From positions 1,359,001-1,423,000 of the forward strand of contig NC_014551.1 of assembly GCF_000196735.1 (NCBI RefSeq): a DNA stretch of 64,000 nt. The letters run 5' to 3'. The notes beneath the pieces were generated by a model. The model was not told where the DNA came from, did not search any database, and saw only the letters and a program-made list of their open reading frames with translations. The DNA is from Bacillus amyloliquefaciens DSM 7 = ATCC 23350 (GTDB lineage: Bacteria; Bacillota; Bacilli; Bacillales; Bacillaceae). The first letter of the stretch is position 1, and every line of letters starts with the position of its first letter. The translations under genes and the position numbers were made by a program. Below are positions 9,139-18,143 of the stretch, one piece after another.

Positions 9139-10017
9139 ATGGTGAAAATCACACAGGATTTCATTCCAGAGGGAAACAATAACCGCCCAGGCTATGCAAT
9201 GACACCGATTTACATTACGGTGCATAATACGGCCAATACCGCAGCCGGCGCAAATGCCAAAAGTCACGCGAGCTATGTGAAAAATCCCGATACGCCGACA
9301 AGCTGGCATTTCACAGTCGATGATACGGAAATTTATCAGCATCTTCCGCTGAACGAAAACGGCTGGCATGCCGGGGACGGAAACGGGGACGGCAATCGAA
9401 AATCCATCGGTATTGAAATTTGTGAAAATTCAGATGGGAACTTTTCACAGGCTGTAGCAAACGCCCAATGGCTCATCCGCACATTAATGACATCGCACGG
9501 CATCCCGCTTGCGAATGTCGTCGAGCACAAGCATTGGTCAGGAAAGCTTTGCCCGAGAAGACTGTTGGATACATGGGACGAGTTTAAAGCGGGAATCGGT
9601 TCTGAGAATAGACAGACGTATACTGTCCAAAAAGGAGATACGCTGTCGGCAATCGCACGAAAATTCGGCGTCAGTGTGGCCGATCTGCAAAAATGGAATA
9701 ACATCGCTGATCCGAACTTGATTAAAGTCGGACAAGTGCTGATTGTCAGCCCGCCTGTTGAGGGATTGTATCCTCTTCCGGATGAGGTGATTCAGCTGAC
9801 AGAGCCGTACACATCCGGTGAAAAGGTATACCAGGTGCAAAACGCGCTCGCCGCGCTTTATTTTTATCCTGAAAAAGGAGCTGCCAATAACGGCATTGAC
9901 GGCATCTACGGACCGAAAACCGCAAATGCCGTTGCCCGCTTTCAATCTGTATACGGACTGCCGTCAGACGGCATCTACGGCCCCGCAGTAAAAGCGAAAA
10001 TTTTGCAGCAGCTTTAA
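9139..10017 (+). CDS. xlyA: N-acetylmuramoyl-L-alanine amidase, prophage endolysin
   Basis: A 292-residue endolysin that cleaves the bond between MurNAc and L-Ala. Residues ~15-150 are an Amidase_2 (T7 lysozyme-like) domain; zinc ligands are consistent with His in VHNTAN, and His/Cys in [14 protein letters not shown] LysM module follows (about 158-204, [17 protein letters not shown]) and then a PG_binding_1-type domain (about 225-290, with [19 protein letters not shown]). No signal peptide is present, so export depends on the XhlAB holin. It is the last late gene and is followed by a strong terminator. Confidence 0.95.
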   Translation: MVKITQDFIPEGNNNRPGYAMTPIYITVHNTANTAAGANAKSHASYVKNPDTPTSWHFTVDDTEIYQHLPLNENGWHAGDGNGDGNRKSIGIEICENSDGNFSQAVANAQWLIRTLMTSHGIPLANVVEHKHWSGKLCPRRLLDTWDEFKAGIGSENRQTYTVQKGDTLSAIARKFGVSVADLQKWNNIADPNLIKVGQVLIVSPPVEGLYPLPDEVIQLTEPYTSGEKVYQVQNALAALYFYPEKGAANNGIDGIYGPKTANAVARFQSVYGLPSDGIYGPAVKAKILQQL

Positions 10018-10019
10018 GA

Positions 10020-10070
10020 AAAAAAGGCTGAGTCCCGAACATCCCGGGATTCAGCCTTTCTTCTTTTTTA
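10020..10070. terminator. Bidirectional terminator after xlyA and spoIISC
   Basis: AAAGGCTGA-GTCCCG / CGGGAT-TCAGCCTTT with T-rich flanks on the plus strand and an A run on the other side, so it can end both the xly transcript and the reverse-strand spoIIS transcript. The last codons of the candidate spoIISC lie in one arm. Confidence 0.85.
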
Positions 10071-10176
10071 ATCGGTTTAATAGCCCGAGATTCCTCGCCC
10101 GCATCCTCAGCGAATAAGCGGAAAGCCCGAACCGTCCGTAATCCACAAACTTTACGCGCCTTACAATTTTCTTCAC
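10051..10176 (-). CDS. spoIISC: Candidate SpoIISC, second antitoxin of the SpoIIS system
   Basis: A 41-codon gene (GTG start at 10176) with an AGGTGAT binding site 6 bases upstream. The product is very basic, begins MKKIVRRVKFVDYGRFGLSA and ends in a run of lysines, with no membrane segment. SpoIISC is described in Bacillus as a short protein encoded downstream of spoIISB that can also neutralise SpoIISA. Order, strand, size and position before the shared terminator all fit, but the sequence match to a known SpoIISC could not be tested here. A partial hairpin at 10240-10264 separates it from spoIISB. Confidence 0.6.
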   Translation of the reverse strand: MKKIVRRVKFVDYGRFGLSAYSLRMRARNLGLLNRLKKKKG

Positions 10177-10239
10177 ATCATCACCTGTCGCATCTCTTTG
10201 TTGGTATTATTATATGAAATATAAGGGAAAAAGGAATAA

Positions 10240-10264
10240 GGACAAGAGCCGTGTCTCCTGTCCT
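10240..10264 (-). terminator. Hairpin between spoIISB and spoIISC
   Basis: On the minus strand AGGACA...TGTCCT pairs with an extended stem, followed by a T-rich tract. It may give partial termination or processing after spoIISB. Confidence 0.45.
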
Positions 10265-10272
10265 TAGTGTAA

Positions 10273-10443
10273 TCAAGCTTTTTTTTGTTTATACTTGTCA
10301 ATCAGCCGCTCATTTTCTTTGAAAATTCTGGCGGTGTGAGGGCTGACCTGGTAACTTGCGATACTTGTCATTGAGCGTTTTTTAAACATTTTGAACGGTT
10401 TCGCTCTTTGTTCCGGCTGCCCGTTTTGAAACGCCTGCTCCAT
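10273..10443 (-). CDS. spoIISB: SpoIISB antitoxin
   Basis: A 56-residue hydrophilic antitoxin. The C-terminal half, SYQVSPHTARIFKENERLID followed by a Lys-rich tail, is the conserved SpoIISB sequence. The protein binds the cytosolic domain of SpoIISA and blocks its lethal effect. Its ATG overlaps the stop of spoIISA (TAATG), so the two are translationally coupled. Length equals that of the B. subtilis protein as remembered. It is basic and predicted largely disordered when free, typical of antitoxins. Confidence 0.93.
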   Translation of the reverse strand: MEQAFQNGQPEQRAKPFKMFKKRSMTSIASYQVSPHTARIFKENERLIDKYKQKKA

Positions 10444-11195
10444 TATCCGTCACCTTCCTCTTCTATTGGCAGCATTAAATCATAAATGCTCGTTAGCGAT
10501 GTGAAAAGCAAATAATCGAATTCCGTCAACAGGTTTTCTGACGTGAGTTTGATCACATACTGGCGGTTCTGGACTGTAAACGGAATAAGCACAAGCCTTC
10601 CTTTTTGATCATAGTAGACGTCTTTCCGGTTAAGGCGGGACTGAACGTCTGCCGCATCAGGCATATGCTCTGTCAAGCGGTCCTTATCCGATTGTGCGGA
10701 ATAGTCGCACAATGAAGCCGTGACATTCATTTTTTCTGCATAAGCGGCCAGCAGTCTGCTGATGCCTTCTGCATAAGCTTCTGTACTTCCATAATATACA
10801 TGGATCGGTTCATTTTTCAACAGATATTGATAGGTTTTCAGTTTTTCAAGATAGGAGTGAAGCATTTCGTTATTTTCTTCCAATATTTCCCTCGTATCCG
10901 TCTCTAATTCATTGCCGGCGAGCTTTTTGATATACGCGCTCAAAAAGATAAACGCATCAATAAGGGCAAAGCAGACGGCAACAATCAAGTATTGCCTCCA
11001 TGCGGCAAAGAGCGATTCGGGATCATATGTCCAATAGACCATGGCGCCTACTACAAATAGTAAATACCACGTTTTACGGATGGCAAACATTTTTTCTTTT
11101 ACCTTTGCCTCATACCGCCAGGATGCATACACATATAAAATGAGTGCGGCCGCCATCGTCCACACCATGATTTGATAAAACAAAAGCATGAGCAT
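10443..11195 (-). CDS. spoIISA: SpoIISA membrane toxin
   Basis: A 250-residue toxin. Three transmembrane segments occupy the first ~92 residues (about 5-25, 38-55, 69-90); the rest is a cytosolic GAF-like domain that dimerises and binds SpoIISB. Overexpression in B. subtilis damages the membrane and blocks sporulation after asymmetric division. A GGGATGCTCATGC context precedes the start; the promoter region (11196-11255) lies between this gene and the pit terminator. SpoIIS loci commonly sit at the right edge of PBSX, as here. Confidence 0.93.
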   Translation of the reverse strand: MLMLLFYQIMVWTMAAALILYVYASWRYEAKVKEKMFAIRKTWYLLFVVGAMVYWTYDPESLFAAWRQYLIVAVCFALIDAFIFLSAYIKKLAGNELETDTREILEENNEMLHSYLEKLKTYQYLLKNEPIHVYYGSTEAYAEGISRLLAAYAEKMNVTASLCDYSAQSDKDRLTEHMPDAADVQSRLNRKDVYYDQKGRLVLIPFTVQNRQYVIKLTSENLLTEFDYLLFTSLTSIYDLMLPIEEEGDG

Positions 11196-11254
11196 CCCTC
11201 ACAATTCGAAAAATGGTCTGCTATGTTCATTCTATGCTGTGGCATCATTTTCCT

Positions 11255-11292
11255 GTCACAAAAAAAACCGCTCCTGTAAAGAAGCGGATGCT
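11255..11292 (-). terminator. Terminator of ykaA-pit
   Basis: On the minus strand CCGCTTC-TTTACAG-GAGCGG followed by eight T, directly after the pit stop codon. Confidence 0.9.
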
Positions 11293-11296
11293 GTAA

Positions 11297-12295
11297 TCAG
11301 AAAAAGAGATCTAAGATAAAAAAGGCGATGGCGCCGAGTGTACCTGAAATCGGCAGGGTGATGACCCATGTAATGAGCATCCGTTTAGCCGTGCCCCAGT
11401 TTACGCCTTTTACGCGGTGGGAAGCGCCCACACCGAGAATGGAAGACGAGATGACGTGTGTCGTGCTGACAGGGAGATGGATAAACGTGGCCCCGAAAAT
11501 AATGGCTGCGCCGGTTAAGTCGGCAGATACGCCGTTTACCGGACGGATTTTCATAATTTTTCCGCCGACGGTTTTAATGATTTTCCAGCCGCCGATGGAT
11601 GTACCGAGACCCATTGCCAGAGCACAGGAGAGCTGCACCCAAAAAGGAATCGCATCACTTTTATGTAAATTGGCCGTCATAAGCGCCATCGTAATGATAC
11701 CCATCGCTTTTTGCGCGTCGTTTGTTCCGTGTGTATAGGACTGAATGGCAGCAGTCAAAATCTGCACTCTGCGGAAGCGTTTATTTGTTTTCGCCAAATT
11801 GCTGTCTTTGAAAATCAGCTTCACGATCGAATATACGATAAAGCCGAGAACAAAGGCGATGATCGGTGAAAAAATAAGCGCTTCGATAATTTTAATAAAC
11901 CCTTTATAATTCAGCGATGCAAAACCTGACGCTGCAATGGCCGCGCCGGCGATCGCTCCGATAATCGCATGTGAAGAGCTGCTCGGAATACCGAAGTACC
12001 ATGTGATCAAGTTCCAGGCGATTGCGGCGATCAAAGCCGCCAGAATGACAACCGACCCGTTGTCTAATGTATAGGGATTCACAATATCTTTCGTAATGGT
12101 TTTCGCAACACCGGTAAATGTCATCGCTCCGAGAAAGTTCATGATGGCCGCCATGATAATCGCGTGCCGCGGCTTCAGCGCTTTTGTCGAAACTGAGGTG
12201 GCAATTGCGTTTGCAGTATCGTGAAATCCGTTGATGAAGTCAAATACCAAAGCGCATATGACAATTAATATCGTTAAAAGTAATAGAGTATCCAT
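11297..12295 (-). CDS. pit: Low-affinity inorganic phosphate transporter, PiT family
   Basis: A 332-residue membrane protein of the PiT family (PF01384), which takes up phosphate (as metal phosphate) with cations. The two inverted family signatures are visible: DFINGFHDTANAIATSVSTKAL near the N-terminus and YTHGTNDAQKAMGI in the second half. About ten hydrophobic helices are present. It starts 12 bases after the stop of ykaA, and the pair is the usual DUF47-PiT operon. Confidence 0.95.
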   Translation of the reverse strand: MDTLLLLTILIVICALVFDFINGFHDTANAIATSVSTKALKPRHAIIMAAIMNFLGAMTFTGVAKTITKDIVNPYTLDNGSVVILAALIAAIAWNLITWYFGIPSSSSHAIIGAIAGAAIAASGFASLNYKGFIKIIEALIFSPIIAFVLGFIVYSIVKLIFKDSNLAKTNKRFRRVQILTAAIQSYTHGTNDAQKAMGIITMALMTANLHKSDAIPFWVQLSCALAMGLGTSIGGWKIIKTVGGKIMKIRPVNGVSADLTGAAIIFGATFIHLPVSTTHVISSSILGVGASHRVKGVNWGTAKRMLITWVITLPISGTLGAIAFFILDLFF

Positions 12296-12307
12296 TATAA
12301 CCCCTCG

Positions 12308-12925
12308 TTACGCGTTTTTCATAATGATGGTTTCAAGGTTATTGGCAACACTTTGGCAAGAGTCGGCAATTTCCTCAAGCGTTTCGTAAATCTCACGGTA
12401 CTGAATCACTTTAATCGGATCGGTTTCTGTGCCGAACAGATTTTTTAATGATTTACGGTGCAGGTTATCACAGCTGTGCTCGTATTCCTTAATTTTAATG
12501 GCGTGAGGGTGAATGTCCTTTAATCGGTTTTCTGCAAGCAGTTCAATCGTGATTAAAATTTCTTTCGCGCACTCTCTGATGTATCCGCTGAACTTATCGA
12601 TATGTTCGTCAGAAGAGGTGATCGAGAAAATTTCCATCATCGCTGAAAAATGTTCGATTCCGTCAAGCACGTCATCGAGGCTGTTTGTCAGCTCAAGGAT
12701 GTCTTCACGTTCAATGGGAGTGATAAAAGCTTTGTTCAGCTCTTTGATCATGACATGAACATGATTATCTCCTTTTGTTTCAAACTCTTTTAACGTATCG
12801 GCAAATTCCTTTAAAGTCGTCTGGTTCGTCACTTTAAAGTTGACAAAATATTCTGCGGTTTCGTCTATGTTTTTTGCAATTTCTGTTAAAAGGAGTGAGA
12901 ACTTATCTTTTTTTCTTTTTATCAT
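12308..12925 (-). CDS. ykaA: DUF47/PhoU-like protein paired with Pit
   Basis: A 205-residue all-helical protein of the DUF47 (PhoU-like) family. The start MIKRKKDKFSLLLTEIAKN at 12925 has GGAGGG 7 bases upstream; the longer frame to 12967 lacks a binding site. PhoU-like partners gate or regulate PiT transporters through metal-binding E/DxxxD motifs on helices (for example EFETKGDNHVHVMIKELN). The gene is first in the operon, so its upstream region (12926-13170) should hold the promoter; no pho-box is clearly recognisable there. Confidence 0.92.
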   Translation of the reverse strand: MIKRKKDKFSLLLTEIAKNIDETAEYFVNFKVTNQTTLKEFADTLKEFETKGDNHVHVMIKELNKAFITPIEREDILELTNSLDDVLDGIEHFSAMMEIFSITSSDEHIDKFSGYIRECAKEILITIELLAENRLKDIHPHAIKIKEYEHSCDNLHRKSLKNLFGTETDPIKVIQYREIYETLEEIADSCQSVANNLETIIMKNA

Positions 12926-13170
12926 TAAAAACCCTCCATTGTTTGAATGAGACAATGCACACATCAAATTATTATATAGCCTTTTGTCGAAAAAAAACAG
13001 ATAAAGTCGAAAAAAACGCCTCTTGATTTTTTCGTAAAAACGTGTCTCATCCTGTTTTTCTTATGTTACCCACTTCGCCAAAAAAACGTAACATACTTCG
13101 AATTCAGACATCTTGCCTAAAAAGTATAACAAAAGATGTGAATTTGCTGTCAACTTTTACACGTGATTTT
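12926..13170. other. Intergenic region between ykaA and the steT terminator
   Basis: About 245 AT-rich bases. It must contain the ykaA-pit promoter on the minus strand. Short repeated elements such as GTCGAAAAAAA (12986 and 13007) and the pair GTTACCCACTTCG / AACATACTTCG are visible, but no operator is assignable and no ORF with a ribosome binding site was found. Confidence 0.4.
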
Positions 13171-13174
13171 GCCG

Positions 13175-13210
13175 AAAAAAAACGGTTCCCGTAAAAGGAA
13201 CCGTTTTTGT
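13175..13210 (-). terminator. Terminator of steT
   Basis: AACGGTTCC-tttacg-GGAACCGTT-type perfect stem (13180-13206) with T runs on both sides; on the minus strand it follows the steT stop. Confidence 0.88.
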
Positions 13211-14526
13211 CAGTTTTTTCTATTGTTTTTCAGCCAAAAATAAAGCGGTAACCCGGCGAGGCCGATCAAGATCGACAGCCCGCAGCTCAGTGTATCTGTA
13301 ATGATCGTGCTGATCAGTACAAACAGTGAACCCGCAATGGCCAAAACCGGAATGATCGGATACAGGGGCACGCTGTAGGCGCGCGGTTTTCCGCCGCTTT
13401 TTTTTCTGAGGATAAACACGGCGAAAAAGGCCATGACGTAAAAAATATAAATCATGAAAATAGAGATTTCAGACAGCTTATCGGGATTGCTGGCGATCAT
13501 AAAAATGATGGCCAGCGCGATCTGAAATGACACGGCAATCCACGGAGTGCGAAATGTCGGATGCACTCGTGAAATCTGTCCGGCAAACGGAAGCTGTTTC
13601 CGTTCCGCCATTGCAAATGAGACACGCGGAAAAGCGAGAATCTTTCCGTTTAAACAGCCGAAGATGCTGACGATAATCCCGACGCTGATCAATTTCCCAC
13701 CGATGTCGCCAAACAGCATTCCGGCAGCGGTGCCGGTCGCATTTTCACCGAGTTTCACAATATCGGTCGCGGGAAGAATGTGCAGCAGGGCAAAGTTAAT
13801 GAAAAGATAAATAGCGGTGACGACCAACAGTCCGCCTGTCATCGCTTTCGGGAGCAGCTTTTCCGGATTTTTCATTTCCCCGCCGAGAGCCGCAAGAAGA
13901 ATCCAGCCGTCATAGGCAAACAAAGTAGCCAGTATGGCAGCGCCGAAATTCATTTCCGACATGCTGCTTGTGACGGTTGTAAAAATATGCTGATCGCCTT
14001 TCCAAAGGCCGAACACAATCATGCAGATAATCGGAATTAATTTGCCGACAGTCGTAATTCCCTGAACGATGCCGCCGTATTTCGTTCCGATAATATTAAT
14101 GATGCTTAAAAACAAAACGGCTGAAATCCCGATCAGTTTAGACCAGCCGGAATCCCAATTGAACAGATGGGCCATCAAGGAGCCGAAATACAAACCGATT
14201 GCTCCGATAATGGCGGGGCCGTAAATAATAATTTGAACCCAGCCGCACAAAAAGCCCCAAAATTCACCGTACACTTCTTCAAGATATGTATAAAGTCCGC
14301 CCGTTTTCGGAATCTGAGTGCCGATTTCCGCAACGGTCAAGCCGCCGGCAAGCGTCAAAATGCCTCCTAACAGCCACGCGATAAGCGCGGTTTTCGCATC
14401 ACCGGAGTAGGCAAGCACGGCGCCGGGTTTCATAAATACGCCGGAACCGATGATGGTGCCGATAACAAGTGAGAGGGCGATGGTAAGGCCGATCTCTTTT
14501 TTTAGTCCGTTTTCTTCAATCTGCAT
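13210..14526 (-). CDS. steT: L-type amino acid transporter SteT (serine/threonine exchanger)
   Basis: A 438-residue APC-superfamily permease with 12 predicted helices. The family motif GSGVFMKPGAVLAYSG in helix 1 (unwound substrate-binding segment) is present. B. subtilis SteT is a Ser/Thr obligate exchanger and a model for mammalian LAT transporters. The start is ATG 14526 (MQIEENGLKKEIGLT), with GGAGGGAAAGG upstream; the longer frame from 14556 is not preceded by a binding site. It is monocistronic, with its own terminator. Confidence 0.93.
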   Translation of the reverse strand: MQIEENGLKKEIGLTIALSLVIGTIIGSGVFMKPGAVLAYSGDAKTALIAWLLGGILTLAGGLTVAEIGTQIPKTGGLYTYLEEVYGEFWGFLCGWVQIIIYGPAIIGAIGLYFGSLMAHLFNWDSGWSKLIGISAVLFLSIINIIGTKYGGIVQGITTVGKLIPIICMIVFGLWKGDQHIFTTVTSSMSEMNFGAAILATLFAYDGWILLAALGGEMKNPEKLLPKAMTGGLLVVTAIYLFINFALLHILPATDIVKLGENATGTAAGMLFGDIGGKLISVGIIVSIFGCLNGKILAFPRVSFAMAERKQLPFAGQISRVHPTFRTPWIAVSFQIALAIIFMIASNPDKLSEISIFMIYIFYVMAFFAVFILRKKSGGKPRAYSVPLYPIIPVLAIAGSLFVLISTIITDTLSCGLSILIGLAGLPLYFWLKNNRKN

Positions 14527-14769
14527 ATCCTTTCCCTCCAGATGTAAAATCGTCATGCTGAAAAAACTATTTTACATATTGTAAACCCTAATTGCTGAAA
14601 CACGAATAAAATAAATTTTCTAATTTTAGTGTTTTTACCTGAAAAAGCAAGGTTTCTGCTTTTGAGAAGGAAAATATCCCGTTTTAAAAGCGAACATTAA
14701 CGGATTTGTAACAACTATAGTTCGTTATTTTGAGGGGGCAATCTGCTGACCGTCTGAGAAGCAGATGTA
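14527..14769. other. Divergent intergenic region between steT and mhqE
   Basis: AT-rich sequence with no ORF carrying a ribosome binding site. It holds the steT promoter on the minus strand. A palindromic TTTTACATATTGTAAA-like stretch (about 14570-14584) could be a protein site. Nothing else could be assigned. Confidence 0.4.
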
Positions 14770-14798
14770 TTGACTTTATGATCCGGATAACATAAATT
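14770..14798 (+). promoter_or_regulatory. Putative sigma-A promoter of mhqE
   Basis: TTGACT (14770-14775), 17-base spacer, TAAATT (14793-14798). It lies just upstream of the MhqR-type operator, which would then cover the start of transcription. Confidence 0.5.
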
Positions 14799-14810
14799 GT
14801 ATATAGAAAA

Positions 14811-14829
14811 TATCTCGAAATCGAGATAA
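14811..14829 (+). promoter_or_regulatory. MhqR-type operator upstream of mhqE
   Basis: TATCTCGAAATCGAGATAA is a near-perfect inverted repeat and matches the recognised MhqR operator form (tATCTcgaattcgAGATa). MhqR is a MarR-type repressor released by quinones and catechol, so mhqE is expected to be induced by quinone stress here as in B. subtilis. Confidence 0.9.
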
Positions 14830-14848
14830 TTGACTGGAGGATAACATA

Positions 14849-15799
14849 ATGAAAGTTAACGGAATACACCATGTATCAGCATTGACAGCTGATGCACAGA
14901 AAAATTTAGATTTCTATCGGAATATTCTAGGGCTGAAGCTTGTGAAAAAATCCGTAAATCAGGATGAACCGACAATGTACCACTTGTTTTACGGTGATGA
15001 AACAGCCAATCCGGGATCTGAACTGACGTTTTTTGAAATCCCGCGGATTGCGCCGTTTCATGCGGGGACAAACAGTATTTCTTCGATCGGCCTGCGTGTC
15101 CCGGATACGCAAGCACTGCAATATTGGAAAAAACGATTTGAAGAGCATCAGGTCGCTCATGGTGACATCCGGAAGACAGCGGGCAGAGACACACTCGCTT
15201 TTCAGGATCATGAAGGACAGCGGCTTGTGCTGACGGCTGACGAAAAAGGAAAAGATATCGGTGAAGCGGTGAAGCAAAGCGGCATTCCGGAAGAATATTC
15301 TTTCCGCGGTCTTGGTCCCGTTGAATTAACCGTCCCGTATGCAGAGGCGACGCTGCGTGTGTTAACCGATGTGCTGGGCTTTACTGAAATCGGAAAAGAA
15401 ACGCATGAAGACCGGGGCACTGTTACGGTGCTGGAATCCGGAAACGGAGGTGCGCGTACAGAAGTTCATCTGATTGAAAGAAACGACCTTCCGCGCGAGC
15501 GTCCGGGAAAAGGCAGCGTGCATCATGTGGCCTTCCGCGTTCAGAATGAGGAGGAGCTTGCTTTATGGCACCGCATAATCACGAAAGAAGGCTTCACCAA
15601 CTCGGGCATTGTAGAGCGTTATTATTTCAAAGCGCTGTACTTCCGGGAACCGAACGGAATTCTGTTTGAATTGTCAACGGACGGTCCGGGATTTATGGTC
15701 GATGAAAAACCTGAGGAGCTCGGCAAAACAGTTGCGCTCCCGCCTTATCTCGAACACCGCCGTTCTGAAATAGAAGCGCGGCTGAAACCGATTCAGTAA
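14849..15799 (+). CDS. mhqE: MhqE-like ring-cleaving dioxygenase / glyoxalase family protein
   Basis: A 316-residue protein with two vicinal-oxygen-chelate (glyoxalase/bleomycin resistance) domains, about residues 4-130 and 145-280. Likely metal ligands are His in GIHHVSA, His in SVHHVAFRV and Glu in REPNGILFELSTD. MhqE (YkcA) is part of the B. subtilis MhqR regulon that detoxifies hydroquinones. An ACTGGAGGATAAC binding site precedes ATG 14849. The operator and the strong terminator downstream show a single-gene unit. Confidence 0.93.
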   Translation: MKVNGIHHVSALTADAQKNLDFYRNILGLKLVKKSVNQDEPTMYHLFYGDETANPGSELTFFEIPRIAPFHAGTNSISSIGLRVPDTQALQYWKKRFEEHQVAHGDIRKTAGRDTLAFQDHEGQRLVLTADEKGKDIGEAVKQSGIPEEYSFRGLGPVELTVPYAEATLRVLTDVLGFTEIGKETHEDRGTVTVLESGNGGARTEVHLIERNDLPRERPGKGSVHHVAFRVQNEEELALWHRIITKEGFTNSGIVERYYFKALYFREPNGILFELSTDGPGFMVDEKPEELGKTVALPPYLEHRRSEIEARLKPIQ

Positions 15800-15811
15800 A
15801 TCAGAAATAAA

Positions 15812-15851
15812 GACAGATGCCTCCCGGCTTGACGGGGGCATCTTTTTTTTG
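15812..15851 (+). terminator. Terminator of mhqE
   Basis: GATGCCTCCCG-gcttga-CGGGGGCATC followed by eight T. Confidence 0.93.
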
Positions 15852-15983
15852 CTTTTTTACCCGTTTTGTCATTCTTTTTACCTATTTGTAAACGGCAAAA
15901 TAATTGTCTTTGTTTATTAATAAATTTTTCATATTTGGTTGTTACACTTGTTCAAAGTTAAAACAAAAGGAGTGAAAACACAG

Positions 15984-18131
15984 GTGAACATGAAAAAACG
16001 CGAGATAGACGCAGTCTTCATTCTCATTTTACTCGTTTCCGCATTCTTGAATATGTATAACATCTGGAATGACGATACGGTGAATCCATATTACACCGCG
16101 GCGGTAACGAGTATGCTTCAAAGCTTTCATAATTTCTTTTACGCTTCATTTGACGCAGCCGGGTTTATCACGGTGGATAAACCGCCTGTTACATACCAGA
16201 TTCAAACGATCAGCGCGCTGATATTCGGTATGCACGGGTGGAGTGTCATCCTGCCTCAGGCATTGGCGGGTGTAGGCTCAGTTCTCTTTATGTATTTATT
16301 AATAAAGCCGACGTTCGGAAAAACGGCGGCGCGCATCGCCTCATTTGTCATGGCATGTACGCCGATCGCTGTAGCAGTCGCACGGACGAACAATGTTGAT
16401 GCTTTACTGGTATTTTTCCTGTTGTTCGCCACATGGCTTCTCTTTAAAGCGATTCGAAAAGGCAGACTGATTTGGCTTCTGGCGGCGTTTTTTGTCGTCG
16501 GAGTAGGCTTTAATACAAAAATGCTTCAGGCTTATATGATTTTACCGGCCTTCTTGCTGTTCTATATGATTGCGGCAAACACGACCATTAAGAAAAAAAT
16601 CATTTCATTGGTAAGCGCGCTGGCCGTATTAGCAGCCGTTTCATTGTCGTGGCCTCTCATTGTTGACAATATCCCGGCCGGCAAAAGGCCATATGTCGGA
16701 AGCAGCCAGACCAACTCCGTATTGGAATTGGCTTTCGGATATAACGGGATTCAGCGGCTGACAGGCCAAAATTCAGGCGGCGGCCAGGGCGGGCCGGACG
16801 GAAACGCTTCAAAAGGGATATCTTCTTCCGCCGGTTCTTCACGAATGCAAGCACCGCCCGGTCAGTCTTCAAGCAGCAGTTCATCAAGTGAAGGCAAATC
16901 ACAAAACGGCAGCATGACGGCGCCTCCGTCTAACGGACAAATGCCAAGCGGAGGCGAAATGCCAGGCAGCGGTCAAGGAGGTCCTCCTAGCAGCGGAGGA
17001 AAAGGCGGTACAGGCACCGGCTCGAAAATGCAATCAGGTTCAGGAATGTTCGGGACAGGAACCCCTGGTCCGCTGCGGCTTTTCCAAACGGAATTATCTG
17101 ATCAGATCAGCTGGCTCTTGCCGTTTGCGATTTTTGGAATGGCCGGTTTATTGATCGCCGGGGCGAGAGAAAGAAGAAGATTGTCAGAAGAACAGAAGGA
17201 AACGATTTTTTGGGCAGCATGGCTTGTGCCGATTGCCGGATTCTTCAGTGTGGCGGAATTTTTCCACCATTATTATCTCATTATGCTGGCGCCTCCGATT
17301 GCGGCACTTACCGGCGCGGGGTGGGTCGCCCTTGTTCATCTGTACCGCAAGCAGGCGGGATGGAAAACTTGGCTTCTGCCGGCAGCCATTCTTGCGACAA
17401 CCGGATTTGAGCTGTTTATACTCAGAAACTACATTGATCAAATCGGTGCAGGCTGGAGCATCGGTATAGGCGTGATCGGCGCTGCGGCTGCAATCGCTCT
17501 GTTCGTGTTCAAACAGCGCCAAAAACCGCTCAGTTCTTATATTTCACTTGCAGCCCTTCTCGTCTTGCTGGTAATGCCGATTTATTGGGCGAGCACACCG
17601 CTTCTGTACGGAGGCAACAGCTCATTGCCTGAAACAGGCCCTCAGCTCGCCTCAACAAGCAAAAAAGGCATGGGGATGAATAACGCATCTGTAAATGAAA
17701 AACTGATCAACTATTTAGAGAAACATAACGCCGGAGCGGACTATCTGTTTGCAACAACCGATTCCAACACAGCGGCGCCTTACATTATAAAAACGAAAAA
17801 AGCCGTCATGGCGATCGGCGGATTCAGCGGATCTGACCCGGCCATCACGCTGACTCAATTTAAAAAGCTCGTAAAAGAAGGGAAAGTAAAATACTTCTTA
17901 ACATCCGGAATGGGCAAAGGCGGAAACAATGATATTGTGCAATGGGTTGAGAAAAACGGCAAGAAAGTATCTTCAGATAAATGGCAATCAAGCAATGATC
18001 AGAAAACGAAAAATAATGATGCAGCTGATACTGAAACCAGTAAGGATTCAAGTGAAAACAACCGGATGGGCGGCGGCCCAGGCGGAATGAATCAGTCAGC
18101 CTCATTATACGAACTGCAATCTGATGAATAG
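15984..18131 (+). CDS. ykcB: ArnT/PMT-like lipid-linked sugar glycosyltransferase YkcB
   Basis: About 715 residues, GT39/GT83-like polytopic membrane enzyme. GTG 15984 is chosen (GGAGTG 15969-15974); ATG 15990 is a close alternative, and an ATG at 15939 has no binding site. The acidic pair NDD after helix 1 (about residues 29-31) fits the catalytic loop of PMT/ArnT enzymes. About 12 helices are interrupted at ~258-362 by a Gly/Ser/Gln/Pro-rich stretch without hydrophobic segments; the C-terminal ~170 residues form an extracellular domain ending in a second low-complexity Gly/Asn tail. It pairs with ykcC, which should charge undecaprenyl phosphate with the sugar that this protein transfers outside. 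Confidence 0.85.
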   Translation: MNMKKREIDAVFILILLVSAFLNMYNIWNDDTVNPYYTAAVTSMLQSFHNFFYASFDAAGFITVDKPPVTYQIQTISALIFGMHGWSVILPQALAGVGSVLFMYLLIKPTFGKTAARIASFVMACTPIAVAVARTNNVDALLVFFLLFATWLLFKAIRKGRLIWLLAAFFVVGVGFNTKMLQAYMILPAFLLFYMIAANTTIKKKIISLVSALAVLAAVSLSWPLIVDNIPAGKRPYVGSSQTNSVLELAFGYNGIQRLTGQNSGGGQGGPDGNASKGISSSAGSSRMQAPPGQSSSSSSSSEGKSQNGSMTAPPSNGQMPSGGEMPGSGQGGPPSSGGKGGTGTGSKMQSGSGMFGTGTPGPLRLFQTELSDQISWLLPFAIFGMAGLLIAGARERRRLSEEQKETIFWAAWLVPIAGFFSVAEFFHHYYLIMLAPPIAALTGAGWVALVHLYRKQAGWKTWLLPAAILATTGFELFILRNYIDQIGAGWSIGIGVIGAAAAIALFVFKQRQKPLSSYISLAALLVLLVMPIYWASTPLLYGGNSSLPETGPQLASTSKKGMGMNNASVNEKLINYLEKHNAGADYLFATTDSNTAAPYIIKTKKAVMAIGGFSGSDPAITLTQFKKLVKEGKVKYFLTSGMGKGGNNDIVQWVEKNGKKVSSDKWQSSNDQKTKNNDAADTETSKDSSENNRMGGGPGGMNQSASLYELQSDE

Positions 18132-18143
18132 GAGGAAAAAAAC

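Noticed and set aside
1..10065. Prophage attachment sites or an intact inducible phage end
   Set aside because: No direct repeat or integrase visible; PBSX-type elements are defective and fixed, and the left end is outside the window.
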